Below are positions 35,389-44,249 of a DNA stretch of 64,000 bases, piece after piece. This DNA is from Candidatus Nitrotoga sp. AM1P. GTDB taxonomy: Bacteria > Pseudomonadota > Gammaproteobacteria > Burkholderiales > Gallionellaceae. The translations under genes and the position numbers were made by a program. The stretch is taken from contig NZ_AP019547.1 in assembly GCF_013168275.1 (NCBI RefSeq), positions 1,922,001 through 1,986,000 on the forward strand, given 5' to 3'. The notes beneath the pieces are model-generated. The model did not search any database and was not told where the DNA came from. It was given only the letters and a program-made list of their open reading frames with translations. Position 1 is the first letter of the stretch, and every line of letters starts with the position of its first letter.

Positions 35389-35904
35389 TTACTTTAATCC
35401 AGACAGGTAAATAAGCTCTTGCACTACAAGTCTAATGTCAGATAAATTAGGGTCGAGATCGCCGCGTTGCGCAATAAATCGACGACTATGCGCAGATTTG
35501 TCACCGATATCTTTGAGTTTTGGTAAGGCCTGCTTACAGTTTCGGCTGAGATTCCACGTCGACTCAGCCAAACAACAATTTATCAGGTCCCGTAAGTAGA
35601 GAAAATCACCCTGTGTGTTTTGTATTTTGTGAGCGATTAAATGCTTCTCGAATGCCTCAATAATTAATGTTTCAATTAATCGTCTAACCATTACTGCACA
35701 AGCATCGTACCAACCCTTCTCATAACAACCATTCGCTTGGTTAGCAACTTTTTCAATGTAACCACGAGTTCCACGGACAATTGAGCGTGGAACGACAACT
35801 TGTGAATCTGCAAGGAGACCTTCTTCTGGTGGCCCTAACTCCCGCCGAACATCAATGTCGATGGCCTTGACAGCTTTGAAGATATTACTTGCATTAAATG
35901 TCAT
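35389..35904 (-). CDS. DUF4145/HEPN-like protein of accessory cassette
   Basis: A 171-aa helical protein. The patterns Y-D-A-C-A-V-M-V-R-R-L-I-E-T-L-I-I-E-A-F and L-K-D-I-G-D-K-S-A-H-S-R-R-F resemble DUF4145 (HEPN-fold) proteins, in which a G-N-x-A-A-H motif ends the last helix pair. The catalytic HEPN pattern R-x4-6-H is not clearly present (Lys where Arg is expected), so RNase activity is doubtful. It overlaps the DUF5343 gene by 4 bases. The pair sits alone between housekeeping blocks and is AT-richer than its neighbours, suggesting acquired DNA. A defence or toxin-antitoxin role is inference. Confidence 0.6.
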   Translation of the reverse strand: MTFNASNIFKAVKAIDIDVRRELGPPEEGLLADSQVVVPRSIVRGTRGYIEKVANQANGCYEKGWYDACAVMVRRLIETLIIEAFEKHLIAHKIQNTQGDFLYLRDLINCCLAESTWNLSRNCKQALPKLKDIGDKSAHSRRFIAQRGDLDPNLSDIRLVVQELIYLSGLK

Positions 35905-36536
35905 TCATTTTCTTTCGCACCGTAGAGGTGCTTTGCCATGCTCTTGAATATCTGATCAATCTGATCTGTAGAGGCTTCAGGTGAAATATGAATCTGAATA
36001 TCAATGTGAACCGATGGGTTGTGGCTATTGCGGGCGTCAGAGTTAACTGGTTGCGCAGACGGCCTCGCTATGGCGGCATGCATCGGCCCGGTATGTAAAA
36101 CTGGCGAAGGCTGATTATTGGGTTCACCAAATTCAGCACACTCACATAGCGATTTAAAGGTTGCGACAGTTTTGGAGATAACCTGCTTGCCTGCGCTTGA
36201 GCTTGTGCTGAAAACATATTCAAGGTCCTTAATGTCTTGTTGCCATGCATCTGGATATACCGCAAATAGTTCAGCGTAACCTGTTCGAATAGCGTCCCCC
36301 AGTACAGTTTTATGGTGGGCTCCCCTGTAATTTGACCAGACACCCGTCGGGACTCCAGAAGCATCTACGAGGCCGACTGATTTCAAAACACCGAGTAGCG
36401 TTGTATCATTGCTTGATTTGAATCCAATGGTCTTAAGCCATTGAACTGTTGCCTTTGGAGGCACACCAATTTGCCTGATTTTTTCTAAAAAAGGCTTAAT
36501 CTTTCCCGGAACAGTGGTGTAATTGAAGTCTGCCAT
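35901..36536 (-). CDS. DUF5343 domain protein
   Basis: A 211-aa protein whose first 145 residues match DUF5343. This winged-helix-like region includes P-P-K-A-T-V-Q-W-L-K-T-I-G-F-K-S-S-N-D-T-T-L-L-G-V-L-K-S-V-G-L-V-D, followed by G-V-W-x-x-Y-R. The C-terminal 50 residues, after a Pro/Ser-rich linker, read I-D-I-Q-I-H-I-S-P-E-A-S-x-D-Q-I-D-Q-I-F-K-S-M-A, a small alpha-beta tail often seen on these proteins. The ATG at 36536 has GAAAGGA just upstream; a longer frame to 36602 lacks such a signal. It is first of a two-gene unit. Function is unknown; a DNA-sensing partner of the HEPN-like protein is a guess. Confidence 0.7.
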   Translation of the reverse strand: MADFNYTTVPGKIKPFLEKIRQIGVPPKATVQWLKTIGFKSSNDTTLLGVLKSVGLVDASGVPTGVWSNYRGAHHKTVLGDAIRTGYAELFAVYPDAWQQDIKDLEYVFSTSSSAGKQVISKTVATFKSLCECAEFGEPNNQPSPVLHTGPMHAAIARPSAQPVNSDARNSHNPSVHIDIQIHISPEASTDQIDQIFKSMAKHLYGAKENE

Positions 36537-36810
36537 AGAATCCTTTCTCATTTCATCCTGATAGTTAAAGTTAATCAATTCGGAACCAACACTCCCGTCC
36601 AAGTAACACGGATGCTACAAATACACCAACCCGCAATCTAGCAGCAAAACCTCTTCGCTACTAGAACATATATATTAAGGCCGGATAAAATAGCAGCGCT
36701 CATGATGGCATTGCTCATTACAAATCACATAAAGCCAAAATCTAAATTTTCGCTATACTCGACAACAGCAGTGTGCGTTAACCGATTGAATAACCATAAC
36801 GGAGATCAGC

Positions 36811-38073
36811 ATGGCGAAGCCTACTTTGGTGTTGACAGCGGGTGCATTACAGCGGCGCGCCTTTCTCAGATTTCTCAGGCAGGCGGGCACCTTGGGCGCT
36901 GCAAGCGCATTCGGCAGCACGGTATTGACGGCACTTGCTGGAGAAACCGGTCACGTCACGCTGCCGTTCGAAAATGGTGAGCGTGATCTCGTCGCATACC
37001 CGCAAAAGCGTCCGCTGATCGTGCTCACTGCTCGCCCGCCCCAGCTGGAAACTCCATTCAGCGTATTCAATGAAGGGGTGATTACGCCCAACGACGCGTT
37101 TTTCGTACGCTATCACTGGAGCGGCATTCCTACCTCGATCGATGCGTCGAACTATCGATTGCGCATCGGCGGCAACGTCAATACACCGCTCGATTTGTCA
37201 CTTGCCAACCTCAAGCAAATGGCCGATGCGGTCAATCTGGTTGCCGTCAACCAGTGTTCCGGTAACAGCCGGGGCCACTTTACGCCGCGCGTCAATGGCG
37301 GCCAGCTTTCGAACGGTGCCATGGGTAACGCGCGCTGGACTGGCATTCCGCTGCGCAAGGTGTTGGAAAAATCAGGCGTGAAAGCAGGCTCGATGCAGGT
37401 CGTATTCAATGGCCTCGACACGCCGCCTTTAGGTAATGTGCCCGATTTCATCAAGGCACTTAATATCGATCACGCACTCGACGGTGAAGTCATGCTGGCA
37501 TGGCAAATGAACGGCGCCGACCTTCCTTTGCTGAATGGTTATCCCGTGCGGCTGGTCGTCCCCGGCTACTACGGCACTTATTGGGTGAAACACATATCCG
37601 ATATTACGGTAACCGGCAAGGTATTCGATGGATTCTGGATGAGCAAGGCCTATCGCATTCCAGACAATCCGTGCGCCTGCATTGAGCCGGGAAAAGAGTC
37701 CGTCAAGACTACGCCGATCAACCGCATGAACGTACGCTCGTTCATAACCAGCCTGACCAATGGCATGCAAATCAAGAGCGGACGCCAGGTCATCGTGCGC
37801 GGGATCGCCTTTGATGGCGGGTACGGCGTGACCGAGGTTGCGTTTTCGCCCGACGGCGGCAAAAACTGGCAGGCCGCTCAACTGGGCAAGGATCTGGGCA
37901 GGTACTCCTTTCGCGAATGGAGCGTGGCGTTCACGCCAAAACACAAAGGGAACTACGAATTGTTGGTGCGAGCGGTCAACTGGATCGGTCAGGGCCAGCC
38001 GCTCAGCCCCTTGGCAAACCCTGGCGGCTATATGCGCAATGTGGTCGAGTCGACCCACGTCGTTGCTGTTTAA
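36811..38073 (+). CDS. sorA: sulfite dehydrogenase molybdenum subunit
   Basis: A 420-aa periplasmic molybdoenzyme of the sulfite oxidase family that oxidises sulfite to sulfate. The Tat-like signal (Q-R-R-A-F-L-R-F-L at 14-22) leads to export. The pterin-Mo cysteine is C149 in V-N-Q-C-S-G-N-S-R-G, and the C-terminal dimerisation domain runs from about 300 (V-R-G-I-A-F-D-G-G-Y-G-V). The next gene, 10 bases on, encodes a small cytochrome c, the exact SorAB pairing. It probably passes electrons to the same periplasmic cytochrome pool as NXR. SoxCD-type oxidase is the alternative, but no sox genes are near. Confidence 0.9.
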   Translation: MAKPTLVLTAGALQRRAFLRFLRQAGTLGAASAFGSTVLTALAGETGHVTLPFENGERDLVAYPQKRPLIVLTARPPQLETPFSVFNEGVITPNDAFFVRYHWSGIPTSIDASNYRLRIGGNVNTPLDLSLANLKQMADAVNLVAVNQCSGNSRGHFTPRVNGGQLSNGAMGNARWTGIPLRKVLEKSGVKAGSMQVVFNGLDTPPLGNVPDFIKALNIDHALDGEVMLAWQMNGADLPLLNGYPVRLVVPGYYGTYWVKHISDITVTGKVFDGFWMSKAYRIPDNPCACIEPGKESVKTTPINRMNVRSFITSLTNGMQIKSGRQVIVRGIAFDGGYGVTEVAFSPDGGKNWQAAQLGKDLGRYSFREWSVAFTPKHKGNYELLVRAVNWIGQGQPLSPLANPGGYMRNVVESTHVVAV

Positions 38074-38083
38074 GGAGAAGTGC

Positions 38084-38428
38084 ATGAAATACGTCCTGAT
38101 TCGCATGCTGCTGGTAGCAAGCGTCCTCGCACCTTATTCTGCAATCGCCCTCGATATCCAGCTACCGCCGGAAACCGCCGTCTTCAAGCCGAGCGAACTA
38201 CCCGGCTACGTGCTGGTCCAACGCAATTGCATGACTTGCCACTCGGTTCATTACATCCAGTCGCAGCCGCCCGCTTCGCCGCGCGGCTATTGGGAAGCCA
38301 CCGTCAAGAAAATGAAGGTGCCATTTGGCGCGAAGATTGCAGACGAAGATATCCCTGCAATCGTCGACTATCTGGTCAAAACCTATGGCGCCGAACGTAG
38401 CTCCAAGGCGATGGCCCCTGCTCTTTGA
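38084..38428 (+). CDS. sorB: sulfite dehydrogenase cytochrome c subunit
   Basis: A 114-aa mono-heme cytochrome c with a signal peptide (about residues 1-22) and heme motif C49-M-T-C52-H53. The likely distal Met is in K-M-K-V-P-F near residue 80. The start at 38084 is set by AAGGAG 6 bases before the ATG and by the signal peptide; a much longer in-frame reading upstream lies inside sorA and is not real. It takes electrons from SorA. Heme attachment needs the Ccm system, part of which is encoded in this window. Confidence 0.9.
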   Translation: MKYVLIRMLLVASVLAPYSAIALDIQLPPETAVFKPSELPGYVLVQRNCMTCHSVHYIQSQPPASPRGYWEATVKKMKVPFGAKIADEDIPAIVDYLVKTYGAERSSKAMAPAL

Positions 38429-38496
38429 TGCATACATACTTGTTCTACGGATGCATGAAGGGTACTATTCTGCAATCCGCAAACACTCAATACCAT

Positions 38497-38967
38497 ATGA
38501 AAAAACTAATCATAACTTTGACCGCCTTGTTGTTAACTTTAAATGTAGCGGCGGCGGATACGCTGAAAAAAGCTGAGGTTCCAAGCGCCGCACCAGCAAA
38601 ATTGCCTCCTGGTTACATCATTCAGGGTGGGCTTACTTGGGCACCCATTGCAGCCACCGTCGTCACCCTAGCTGAGGCTAAGAATATCTGCTCATCATCC
38701 ACGGCACTGGGATACAAATGGCGTCTGCCAACCAAAGACGAACTGGTCGCACTCAGTCGGTATGATGGAAGTACGCTAGGTGTTCGTCATGATCTTACTT
38801 ACCGCAATAATGTTTCAACACTACGTTCTCAGGGTTGGACACTGTACGACGTTTGGTCATCCACGCCCGGCACTGTTGTTGGCCTCCAGTTTATCGTCAA
38901 CCTGGAGGGCGGCATCGCTAACTACGGTGACGAAAACGGCGTCAGCCACGTGTCTTGTGTTAAGTAG
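38497..38967 (+). CDS. secreted DUF1566-like protein
   Basis: A 156-aa exported protein. The start at 38497 gives a clean signal peptide (M-K-K-L-I-I-T-L-T-A-L-L-L-T-L then A-A-A at about 20). The middle has W-R-L-P-T-K-D-E-L, the signature of DUF1566/Lcl C-terminal-like domains, followed by a V-W-S-S-T-P segment. Two cysteines (in N-I-C-S-S-S and the penultimate residue region) could form a disulfide. Such proteins are surface or periplasmic with unknown role. A longer frame from 38425 overlaps the sorB stop but adds an unlikely N-terminus. Not obviously linked to sorAB. Confidence 0.65.
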   Translation: MKKLIITLTALLLTLNVAAADTLKKAEVPSAAPAKLPPGYIIQGGLTWAPIAATVVTLAEAKNICSSSTALGYKWRLPTKDELVALSRYDGSTLGVRHDLTYRNNVSTLRSQGWTLYDVWSSTPGTVVGLQFIVNLEGGIANYGDENGVSHVSCVK

Positions 38968-39294
38968 CGCGCGAGGTTGAACTGAATGGGTTGGACTGAT
39001 GAAATGCAACCCAACATCTCACCGCTCACCATAACAATTTACTCCCATCACCTGTTTTAGCCCCGCATCCGAACTACCAGATACCGTTTTCACGCTTGAA
39101 TTGGCAGCGAGTACGAATGAACTTGGTTTTTATAGCCGCCGCTAGAACCCAGACTTTGAGGAACGACCAGTGCAGTAGGCAATTAGTATCGCCTGGCCTA
39201 CTGCGCTTGCGGGTGTTCGGGTAACTCCATGATCGTCAGAATAGCAAACGGGTGTACATTTTCAAAAACCCTTGCCAAACAACAACAAGGCGGT
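38968..39294. other. gap with an inverted repeat downstream of polA
   Basis: About 330 bases without a gene, between the convergent DUF1566-like gene and polA. GCAGTAGGC (39172-39180) and GCCTACTGC (39196-39204) are a perfect 9-bp inverted repeat with a 15-base loop. Neither side has a T-run, so it is not a standard terminator. Confidence 0.4.
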
Positions 39295-42033
39295 TCAATG
39301 CGCCGCTTCCCAGTTCTCGCCTTCACCCAGTCCAACTTCAAGCGGCACCTTCAGCTCAGCTACGTGACACATTAGCCCAGGTAGATTTTCTTTTACCAGC
39401 GCCAATTCATTCTCCGGCACTTCGAGCACCAGTTCATCATGAACTTGCATGATCAGTCGCGTATGTATCTGTTCACGCTCTATCCAATTTTGCACCGCAG
39501 CCATTGCCAGCTTGATTAAATCTGCTGCGGTGCCCTGCATGGGCGCATTAATGGCGGCACGTTCAGCTGCTTGGCGGCGCATACCGTTGCCGCCGTTAAT
39601 TTCTGGCAGCCACAATCTGCGCCCGAACACCGTTTCCACGTAACCTTGCTGTTTAGCTTGCTGGCGTGTGCGCTGCATGTAGTCGGCCACGCCGGGGTAA
39701 CGCATGAAATAGAGATCAATATATTGCTGCGCAGCGCTACGCTCGATATTAAGTTGTGAAGCCAGGCCGAAGGCAGACATGCCGTAAATAAGGCCAAAGT
39801 TGATAACCTTGGCATAACGCCGTTGCTCATTACTCACTGCATCTAGCGGGGTGGAAAATACTTCCGCCGCAGTGGCGAGATGGATGTCCTCAGCATTTGA
39901 GAATGCTCTGAGCAAACCCTGATCACCGGACAGGTGCGCCATGATGCGCAATTCGATTTGCGAATAGTCGGCAGAGACGATGCGGCTACCGGGCGGTGCG
40001 ATGAAGGCTTCACGGATGCGGCGCCCTTCCATTGTGCGCACCGGGATGTTCTGCAAATTGGGATCGCTGGAAGCTAATCGTCCTGTTACTGCCACAGCCT
40101 GCGAGTAGCTGGTATGCACGCGCCCGGTTTCGCGATTTATCATTTGCGGCAGCTTGTCGGTGTACGTGGATTTAAGTTTCGCCATGCCACGATATTCGAG
40201 CAGGAATTTAGGTAGCGGATAATCCAGCGCCAGTTCCTGCAATACCTCTTCGTCAGTGGAAGGCGTACCGCTGGGCGTTTTTTTCTTAACCGGCAAGCCA
40301 AGTATATCGAACAGGATTTCCTGAATTTGCTTGGGTGAATTCAGATTAAACGGCTGCCCCGCCGCCGCGTATGCCTGCGTTTCAATATTAATGAGTTTCT
40401 CGCCCAGTTCACGACTCTGTCCTGCCAGCTTAACGCTGTCTATCAATACACCATTGCGCTCCATGACATATAGCACTTGTCGTGCGGGTAGTTCTATATT
40501 GCGGTACACCCCATCCAGCCCGCCTTGCATTTTGATCTGCGGCATGAGTGTTTGATGTAGTTGCAGAATGATGTCGGCATTTTCTGCTGCGTAGTGTGTA
40601 GCGGTTGCCAAGTCCACTTGATCGAAGCAAATTTGTTTAGCGCCCTTGCCCACGACTTCGGCATAGCTGATAGTCTTCACGCCGAGATGTCGCAGCGCAA
40701 GGCTGTCTAAATCGTGCGATTTGTGGCTTTCCAGCACATAAGATTGCAATAATGTGTCCTCGGCAATGCCCGCAAGCTGAATGGCATGGTTGGCAAAGAT
40801 GTGCTGATCATATTTGAGATCGTGTCCCAGTTTTTTGTGGTGTGCACTTTCCAGCCACGGCTTAAGTTTTAATAGCGCATGCTCACGGCTAAGTTGATCC
40901 GATGCCCCGGGGTAATGATGGGCGAGCGGCAAATAAGCTGCATGATGGGGTTGGATAGCAAATGAAATACCCACCAGCTGCGCAGTCATCATGTCCAGCG
41001 CGGTGGTTTTAGTATTTATGCTCACTAATTCGGCCTGCTGGATTTTTTTCAGCCAAGTGTCGAGTTGTGTTTCCGTCAGGATTGTTTCGTAATGCACCGA
41101 GGCAGGCACAGGTGCTTCTTCGGCAAACATGCTGGCTTGCCGCATCCCATCCTCTTCTCCAGCTTGATTTGCTGAGGGCGAAGGCGCGGCAAGAGACAGT
41201 TCGCGTAGCCAACTTTTAAAGCCACAACGTTCAAATAAGCTACGAAGTTGCACGCTGTCTTGTGGCGGCGGTACCAGTTCATCAAAGTGTACGGGCAATT
41301 CAACATCGCACTTTACGGTAATTAGCATGCGGCCTTGCGGCAACCAGTCCAGTGCATTACGCAAGTTGTTTCCCACCGCCCCGGAAATTTCATGTGCATG
41401 CGCCATTAAATTATCCAGCGTGCCATATTGGCTTAGCCATTTGACGGCAGTCTTGGGGCCTACCTTAGGCACACCTGGCACGTTATCGACCGTATCGCCG
41501 GTTAGGGTAAGATAATCGACGATATGTTCTGGCGACAATCCGAATTTAGCCAGTACGCCCGCTTCGTCCAGCATTTCATTGCTCATGGTGTTAACCAGTT
41601 GCACTTGGCTGTTTACGAGTTGCGTAAGATCTTTATCGCCAGTGGAGATAATGCAGCGTGCGCCCCCTACTGTTGCCTGCTGTGCCAGTGTACCGATCAC
41701 ATCGTCTGCTTCCACTCCATCAATTGTCAGGATATTCCAGCCGGAGGCGGCAATAAGCTGATGCAGTGGAGCAATTTGCGCGGCAAGAGCCTCTGGCATT
41801 GCAAGGCGATGCGCTTTGTAGTCGGCATATAAATCATCGCGGAAGGTTTTGCCTTTAGCGTCGAATACACAGGCGCTATAATCTGCCGGGTAATCAGCGC
41901 GCAAGCGGCGTAACATGTTAAGCACACCATAGATGGCCCCAGTTGGCTCACCATGCGGACTGCGCAGGTCAGGCATTGCATGGAATGCGCGATAAAGATA
42001 AGACGAGCCATCAACCAGCAGCAATGTTTTCAT
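39295..42033 (-). CDS. polA: DNA polymerase I, proofreading site apparently lost
   Basis: A 912-aa polymerase I with a 5'-nuclease domain (1-290), a 3'-5' exonuclease-fold domain (about 315-500) and a polymerase domain (about 510-912). The polymerase motifs are intact (D-Y-S-Q-I-E-L-R-I; R-R-Y-A-K-V-I-N-F-G-L-I-Y-G; Q-V-H-D-E-L-V-L-E). In the exonuclease domain, positions that bind metals in E. coli (D355, E357, D501) are N340, K342 and N485; only D409 (E. coli D424) and Y481 (E. coli Y497) remain. It should therefore fill gaps and remove primers but not proofread. Only 24 bases separate its start from the divergent LOG gene. Confidence 0.96.
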   Translation of the reverse strand: MKTLLLVDGSSYLYRAFHAMPDLRSPHGEPTGAIYGVLNMLRRLRADYPADYSACVFDAKGKTFRDDLYADYKAHRLAMPEALAAQIAPLHQLIAASGWNILTIDGVEADDVIGTLAQQATVGGARCIISTGDKDLTQLVNSQVQLVNTMSNEMLDEAGVLAKFGLSPEHIVDYLTLTGDTVDNVPGVPKVGPKTAVKWLSQYGTLDNLMAHAHEISGAVGNNLRNALDWLPQGRMLITVKCDVELPVHFDELVPPPQDSVQLRSLFERCGFKSWLRELSLAAPSPSANQAGEEDGMRQASMFAEEAPVPASVHYETILTETQLDTWLKKIQQAELVSINTKTTALDMMTAQLVGISFAIQPHHAAYLPLAHHYPGASDQLSREHALLKLKPWLESAHHKKLGHDLKYDQHIFANHAIQLAGIAEDTLLQSYVLESHKSHDLDSLALRHLGVKTISYAEVVGKGAKQICFDQVDLATATHYAAENADIILQLHQTLMPQIKMQGGLDGVYRNIELPARQVLYVMERNGVLIDSVKLAGQSRELGEKLINIETQAYAAAGQPFNLNSPKQIQEILFDILGLPVKKKTPSGTPSTDEEVLQELALDYPLPKFLLEYRGMAKLKSTYTDKLPQMINRETGRVHTSYSQAVAVTGRLASSDPNLQNIPVRTMEGRRIREAFIAPPGSRIVSADYSQIELRIMAHLSGDQGLLRAFSNAEDIHLATAAEVFSTPLDAVSNEQRRYAKVINFGLIYGMSAFGLASQLNIERSAAQQYIDLYFMRYPGVADYMQRTRQQAKQQGYVETVFGRRLWLPEINGGNGMRRQAAERAAINAPMQGTAADLIKLAMAAVQNWIEREQIHTRLIMQVHDELVLEVPENELALVKENLPGLMCHVAELKVPLEVGLGEGENWEAAH

Positions 42034-42057
42034 TTTTTGTAAAAGGGTTCTTCAATC

Positions 42058-42774
42058 ATGAGCAATCAATCCAAATTGCCTTCTTCGAAATTGCCGGAAG
42101 TATGGAATTCAAAAGAGGCATGGCGTGTGTTCGGCATTATGTCAGAATTCGTCTCTGCCACTGACCGACTGAAGATCATCCAGCCGGCCGTCAGTATTTT
42201 CGGTAGCGCACGCACCAAGCCGAATCATCCATATTACAAAAAAGCCGAAGAAATTGCGCGGTTGCTATCCGATGCGGGGTTTTCTGTTATTTCGGGCGGA
42301 GGCCCCGGCGTTATGGAAGCGGCCAACAAAGGCGCATTCTATGGCAAGTCACCCAGTGTAGGGCTGAACATCCAATTACCGCACGAGCAGCACAATAATC
42401 CCTACCAAGATATCAGCCAGACTTTCCAGCACTTTTTTGTGCGCAAGGTTATGTTCGTTAAATTTGCCAGTGCCTATGTAGTCATGCCTGGCGGCTTTGG
42501 GACGCTGGACGAGCTGATGGAAGCACTCACTTTGGTGCAAACCGGCAAGACACGTCGCATTCCCATCATTCTGGTGGGAAGTGAATTTTGGCGCGGCATG
42601 CTGGACTGGTTCCGACAATCATTGCTCACCGAAGGCATGATCAGTCCGCAAGACATGGACTTGATTCAGCTGATCGATAATTCAGAAGAAGTCGTCAGCG
42701 CCATTTTCAATCATTACGAGACTCGTGGCTTTGAGCTTTCCGAGGCTGAGCGTGAAATGCAGTTGAACCTGTGA
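42058..42774 (+). CDS. LOG family protein
   Basis: A 238-aa Rossmann-fold protein of the LOG (lysine decarboxylase-like) family. The signatures are S-G-G-G-P-G-V-M-E-A-A-N near residue 80 and M-P-G-G-F-G-T-L-D-E near 142. Related enzymes cleave nucleoside 5'-monophosphates to the base and ribose 5-phosphate; in bacteria the natural substrate is usually AMP-like or unknown. It is longer at the N-terminus than minimal LOG proteins, as in the TIGR00730-like larger forms. Divergent from polA. Confidence 0.88.
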   Translation: MSNQSKLPSSKLPEVWNSKEAWRVFGIMSEFVSATDRLKIIQPAVSIFGSARTKPNHPYYKKAEEIARLLSDAGFSVISGGGPGVMEAANKGAFYGKSPSVGLNIQLPHEQHNNPYQDISQTFQHFFVRKVMFVKFASAYVVMPGGFGTLDELMEALTLVQTGKTRRIPIILVGSEFWRGMLDWFRQSLLTEGMISPQDMDLIQLIDNSEEVVSAIFNHYETRGFELSEAEREMQLNL

Positions 42775-42877
42775 TGGAAGCAAAAATGTTGGAATAAGCA
42801 CAAAGAATGGGACGTTTTAAGCAGTCTTTTCCGTGCTTATCGGCTAGAATGTAGCCATGGAAAATCTCCGAGGGAAT

Positions 42878-43279
42878 ATGATGCGCCTGATTACCACCTT
42901 ATTCCTGAGCGCCCTGCTCAGCACAGCCTCCGCCGCACCGATTCAGCTGCCTGGTCTGCAACCATTGCCGCCGCCCCCCCCACTTGATGCCAAAGCCCCT
43001 GATGCTAATTTGTTGCCGTTACCACTCCAGTTGCCCAAATTGCCCGCTGATGACGACGCGCAGGATGCTGCTCTGGGTCAGGAAATTACCCCCATCAAAC
43101 CGGCTGAACAGACCGTGGAAGAATTCCGCGCGGGCGGGAAGCTTTATATGATCAAGATTACCCCGAAAGTTGGACCACCCTATTATTTGGTGGATGACCT
43201 TGGCGATGGGAAATTTTCACATTATCAAAATCTGGATCCAGGTTTTCGTCCACCACGCTGGATTATCCATAGATTCTGA
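42878..43279 (+). CDS. DUF2782 periplasmic protein
   Basis: A 133-aa exported protein. The start at 42878 follows GAGGGAAT and gives a signal peptide ending at T-A-S-A-A. A proline-rich segment (P-P-P-P-P-L near residue 38) precedes the C-terminal DUF2782 part (Y-M-I-K-I-T-P-K-V-G-P-P-Y-Y-L-V-D). The family occurs beside polA and thrB in Betaproteobacteria and has no known role. Sixteen bases before thrB, likely cotranscribed. Confidence 0.82.
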   Translation: MMRLITTLFLSALLSTASAAPIQLPGLQPLPPPPPLDAKAPDANLLPLPLQLPKLPADDDAQDAALGQEITPIKPAEQTVEEFRAGGKLYMIKITPKVGPPYYLVDDLGDGKFSHYQNLDPGFRPPRWIIHRF

Positions 43280-43294
43280 TACGAGTTCCGAAAT

Positions 43295-44239
43295 ATGGCA
43301 GTTTTTACCCGTGTCACTGAGCCAGAACTTATCTCTTGGCTGGACGATTATTCGCTAGGCCAACTACTGGAATTGCAAGGAGTTGCCTCGGGTATCGAGA
43401 ACACCAACTACTTTGTCACTACCAGCAATGGTCGCTTCGTGCTGACGCTGTTCGAGAAGCTTGCTGCCCGCGAACTACCGTTTTACCTCAATCTGATGTC
43501 TCATTTGGCCCGTCACGACATTCCTTGCCCGAGCCCCGTAGCCAATCGACATAACCAATTCTTGAGCGAACTGAATAGCAAGCCTGCGTGCATTGTCAGT
43601 CGTTTGCCAGGCAAATCGTTGATGAATCCAGAGGTAATTCACTGTGCCGCTATAGGCGAAATGCTGGGCCGATTACACAATGCAGCGCAGAGCTTTGCGG
43701 GAACCATGTCCAACACACATGCTGCAATTTGGCGTGCGCGTGCCGCACCACAGGTAACACCGTTTCTATCACCGCAAGACGCAGCGCTCCTGGAAAGCGA
43801 AGTTACATTCCACGGAAAACACACACTTGCCGCACTACCGCAAGGCGTGATCCACGCTGATCTATTCCGCGACAACGTACTGTTTGATGGTACGCGCATC
43901 GGCGGTCTGATCGATTTTTATTTCGCCTGTAACGATAGTCTCTTGTACGATGTGGCCATCACCGTGAACGACTGGTGCATGGGCTCAGACAGCACTCTGG
44001 ACAAGGCGCGCACTCAAGCCCTGTTGCAGACCTACCATGCGGTGCGGCCAATGCAAACGGAAGAGCGGATTGCTTGGCCCATTGCCTTACGAGCAGCCGC
44101 GCTGCGCTTCTGGCTATCGCGCCTGTACGATATGCACTTGCCACGTGAAAATGAACTGATACACGCGCATAATCCAGATCAATTTAAATGCATTCTGCAA
44201 CGGCATATCGCCGCAAACAGTAATGTTATTTGGTTATAA
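43295..44239 (+). CDS. thrB: homoserine kinase
   Basis: A 314-aa kinase of the APH-fold homoserine kinase type, not the GHMP type of E. coli. It phosphorylates homoserine on the way to threonine. It begins M-A-V-F-T-x-V-T, characteristic of the family, and has G-I-E-N-T-N-Y-F near 36, the catalytic loop V-I-H-A-D-L-F-R-D-N near 189, and G-L-I-D-F-Y-F-A near 206. It overlaps the frame of the next gene slightly. Confidence 0.94.
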   Translation: MAVFTRVTEPELISWLDDYSLGQLLELQGVASGIENTNYFVTTSNGRFVLTLFEKLAARELPFYLNLMSHLARHDIPCPSPVANRHNQFLSELNSKPACIVSRLPGKSLMNPEVIHCAAIGEMLGRLHNAAQSFAGTMSNTHAAIWRARAAPQVTPFLSPQDAALLESEVTFHGKHTLAALPQGVIHADLFRDNVLFDGTRIGGLIDFYFACNDSLLYDVAITVNDWCMGSDSTLDKARTQALLQTYHAVRPMQTEERIAWPIALRAAALRFWLSRLYDMHLPRENELIHAHNPDQFKCILQRHIAANSNVIWL

Positions 44240-44249
44240 CGAGGCAAAC

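Noticed and set aside
37429..38106. 225-codon minus-strand frame opposite sorA
   Set aside because: Shadow of the sorA coding sequence, with no independent support.
37838..38428. Long frame reading through the end of sorA into sorB
   Set aside because: Only the part from 38084 (ribosome binding site, signal peptide, CxxCH) is a gene; the upstream part is out of frame with sorA.
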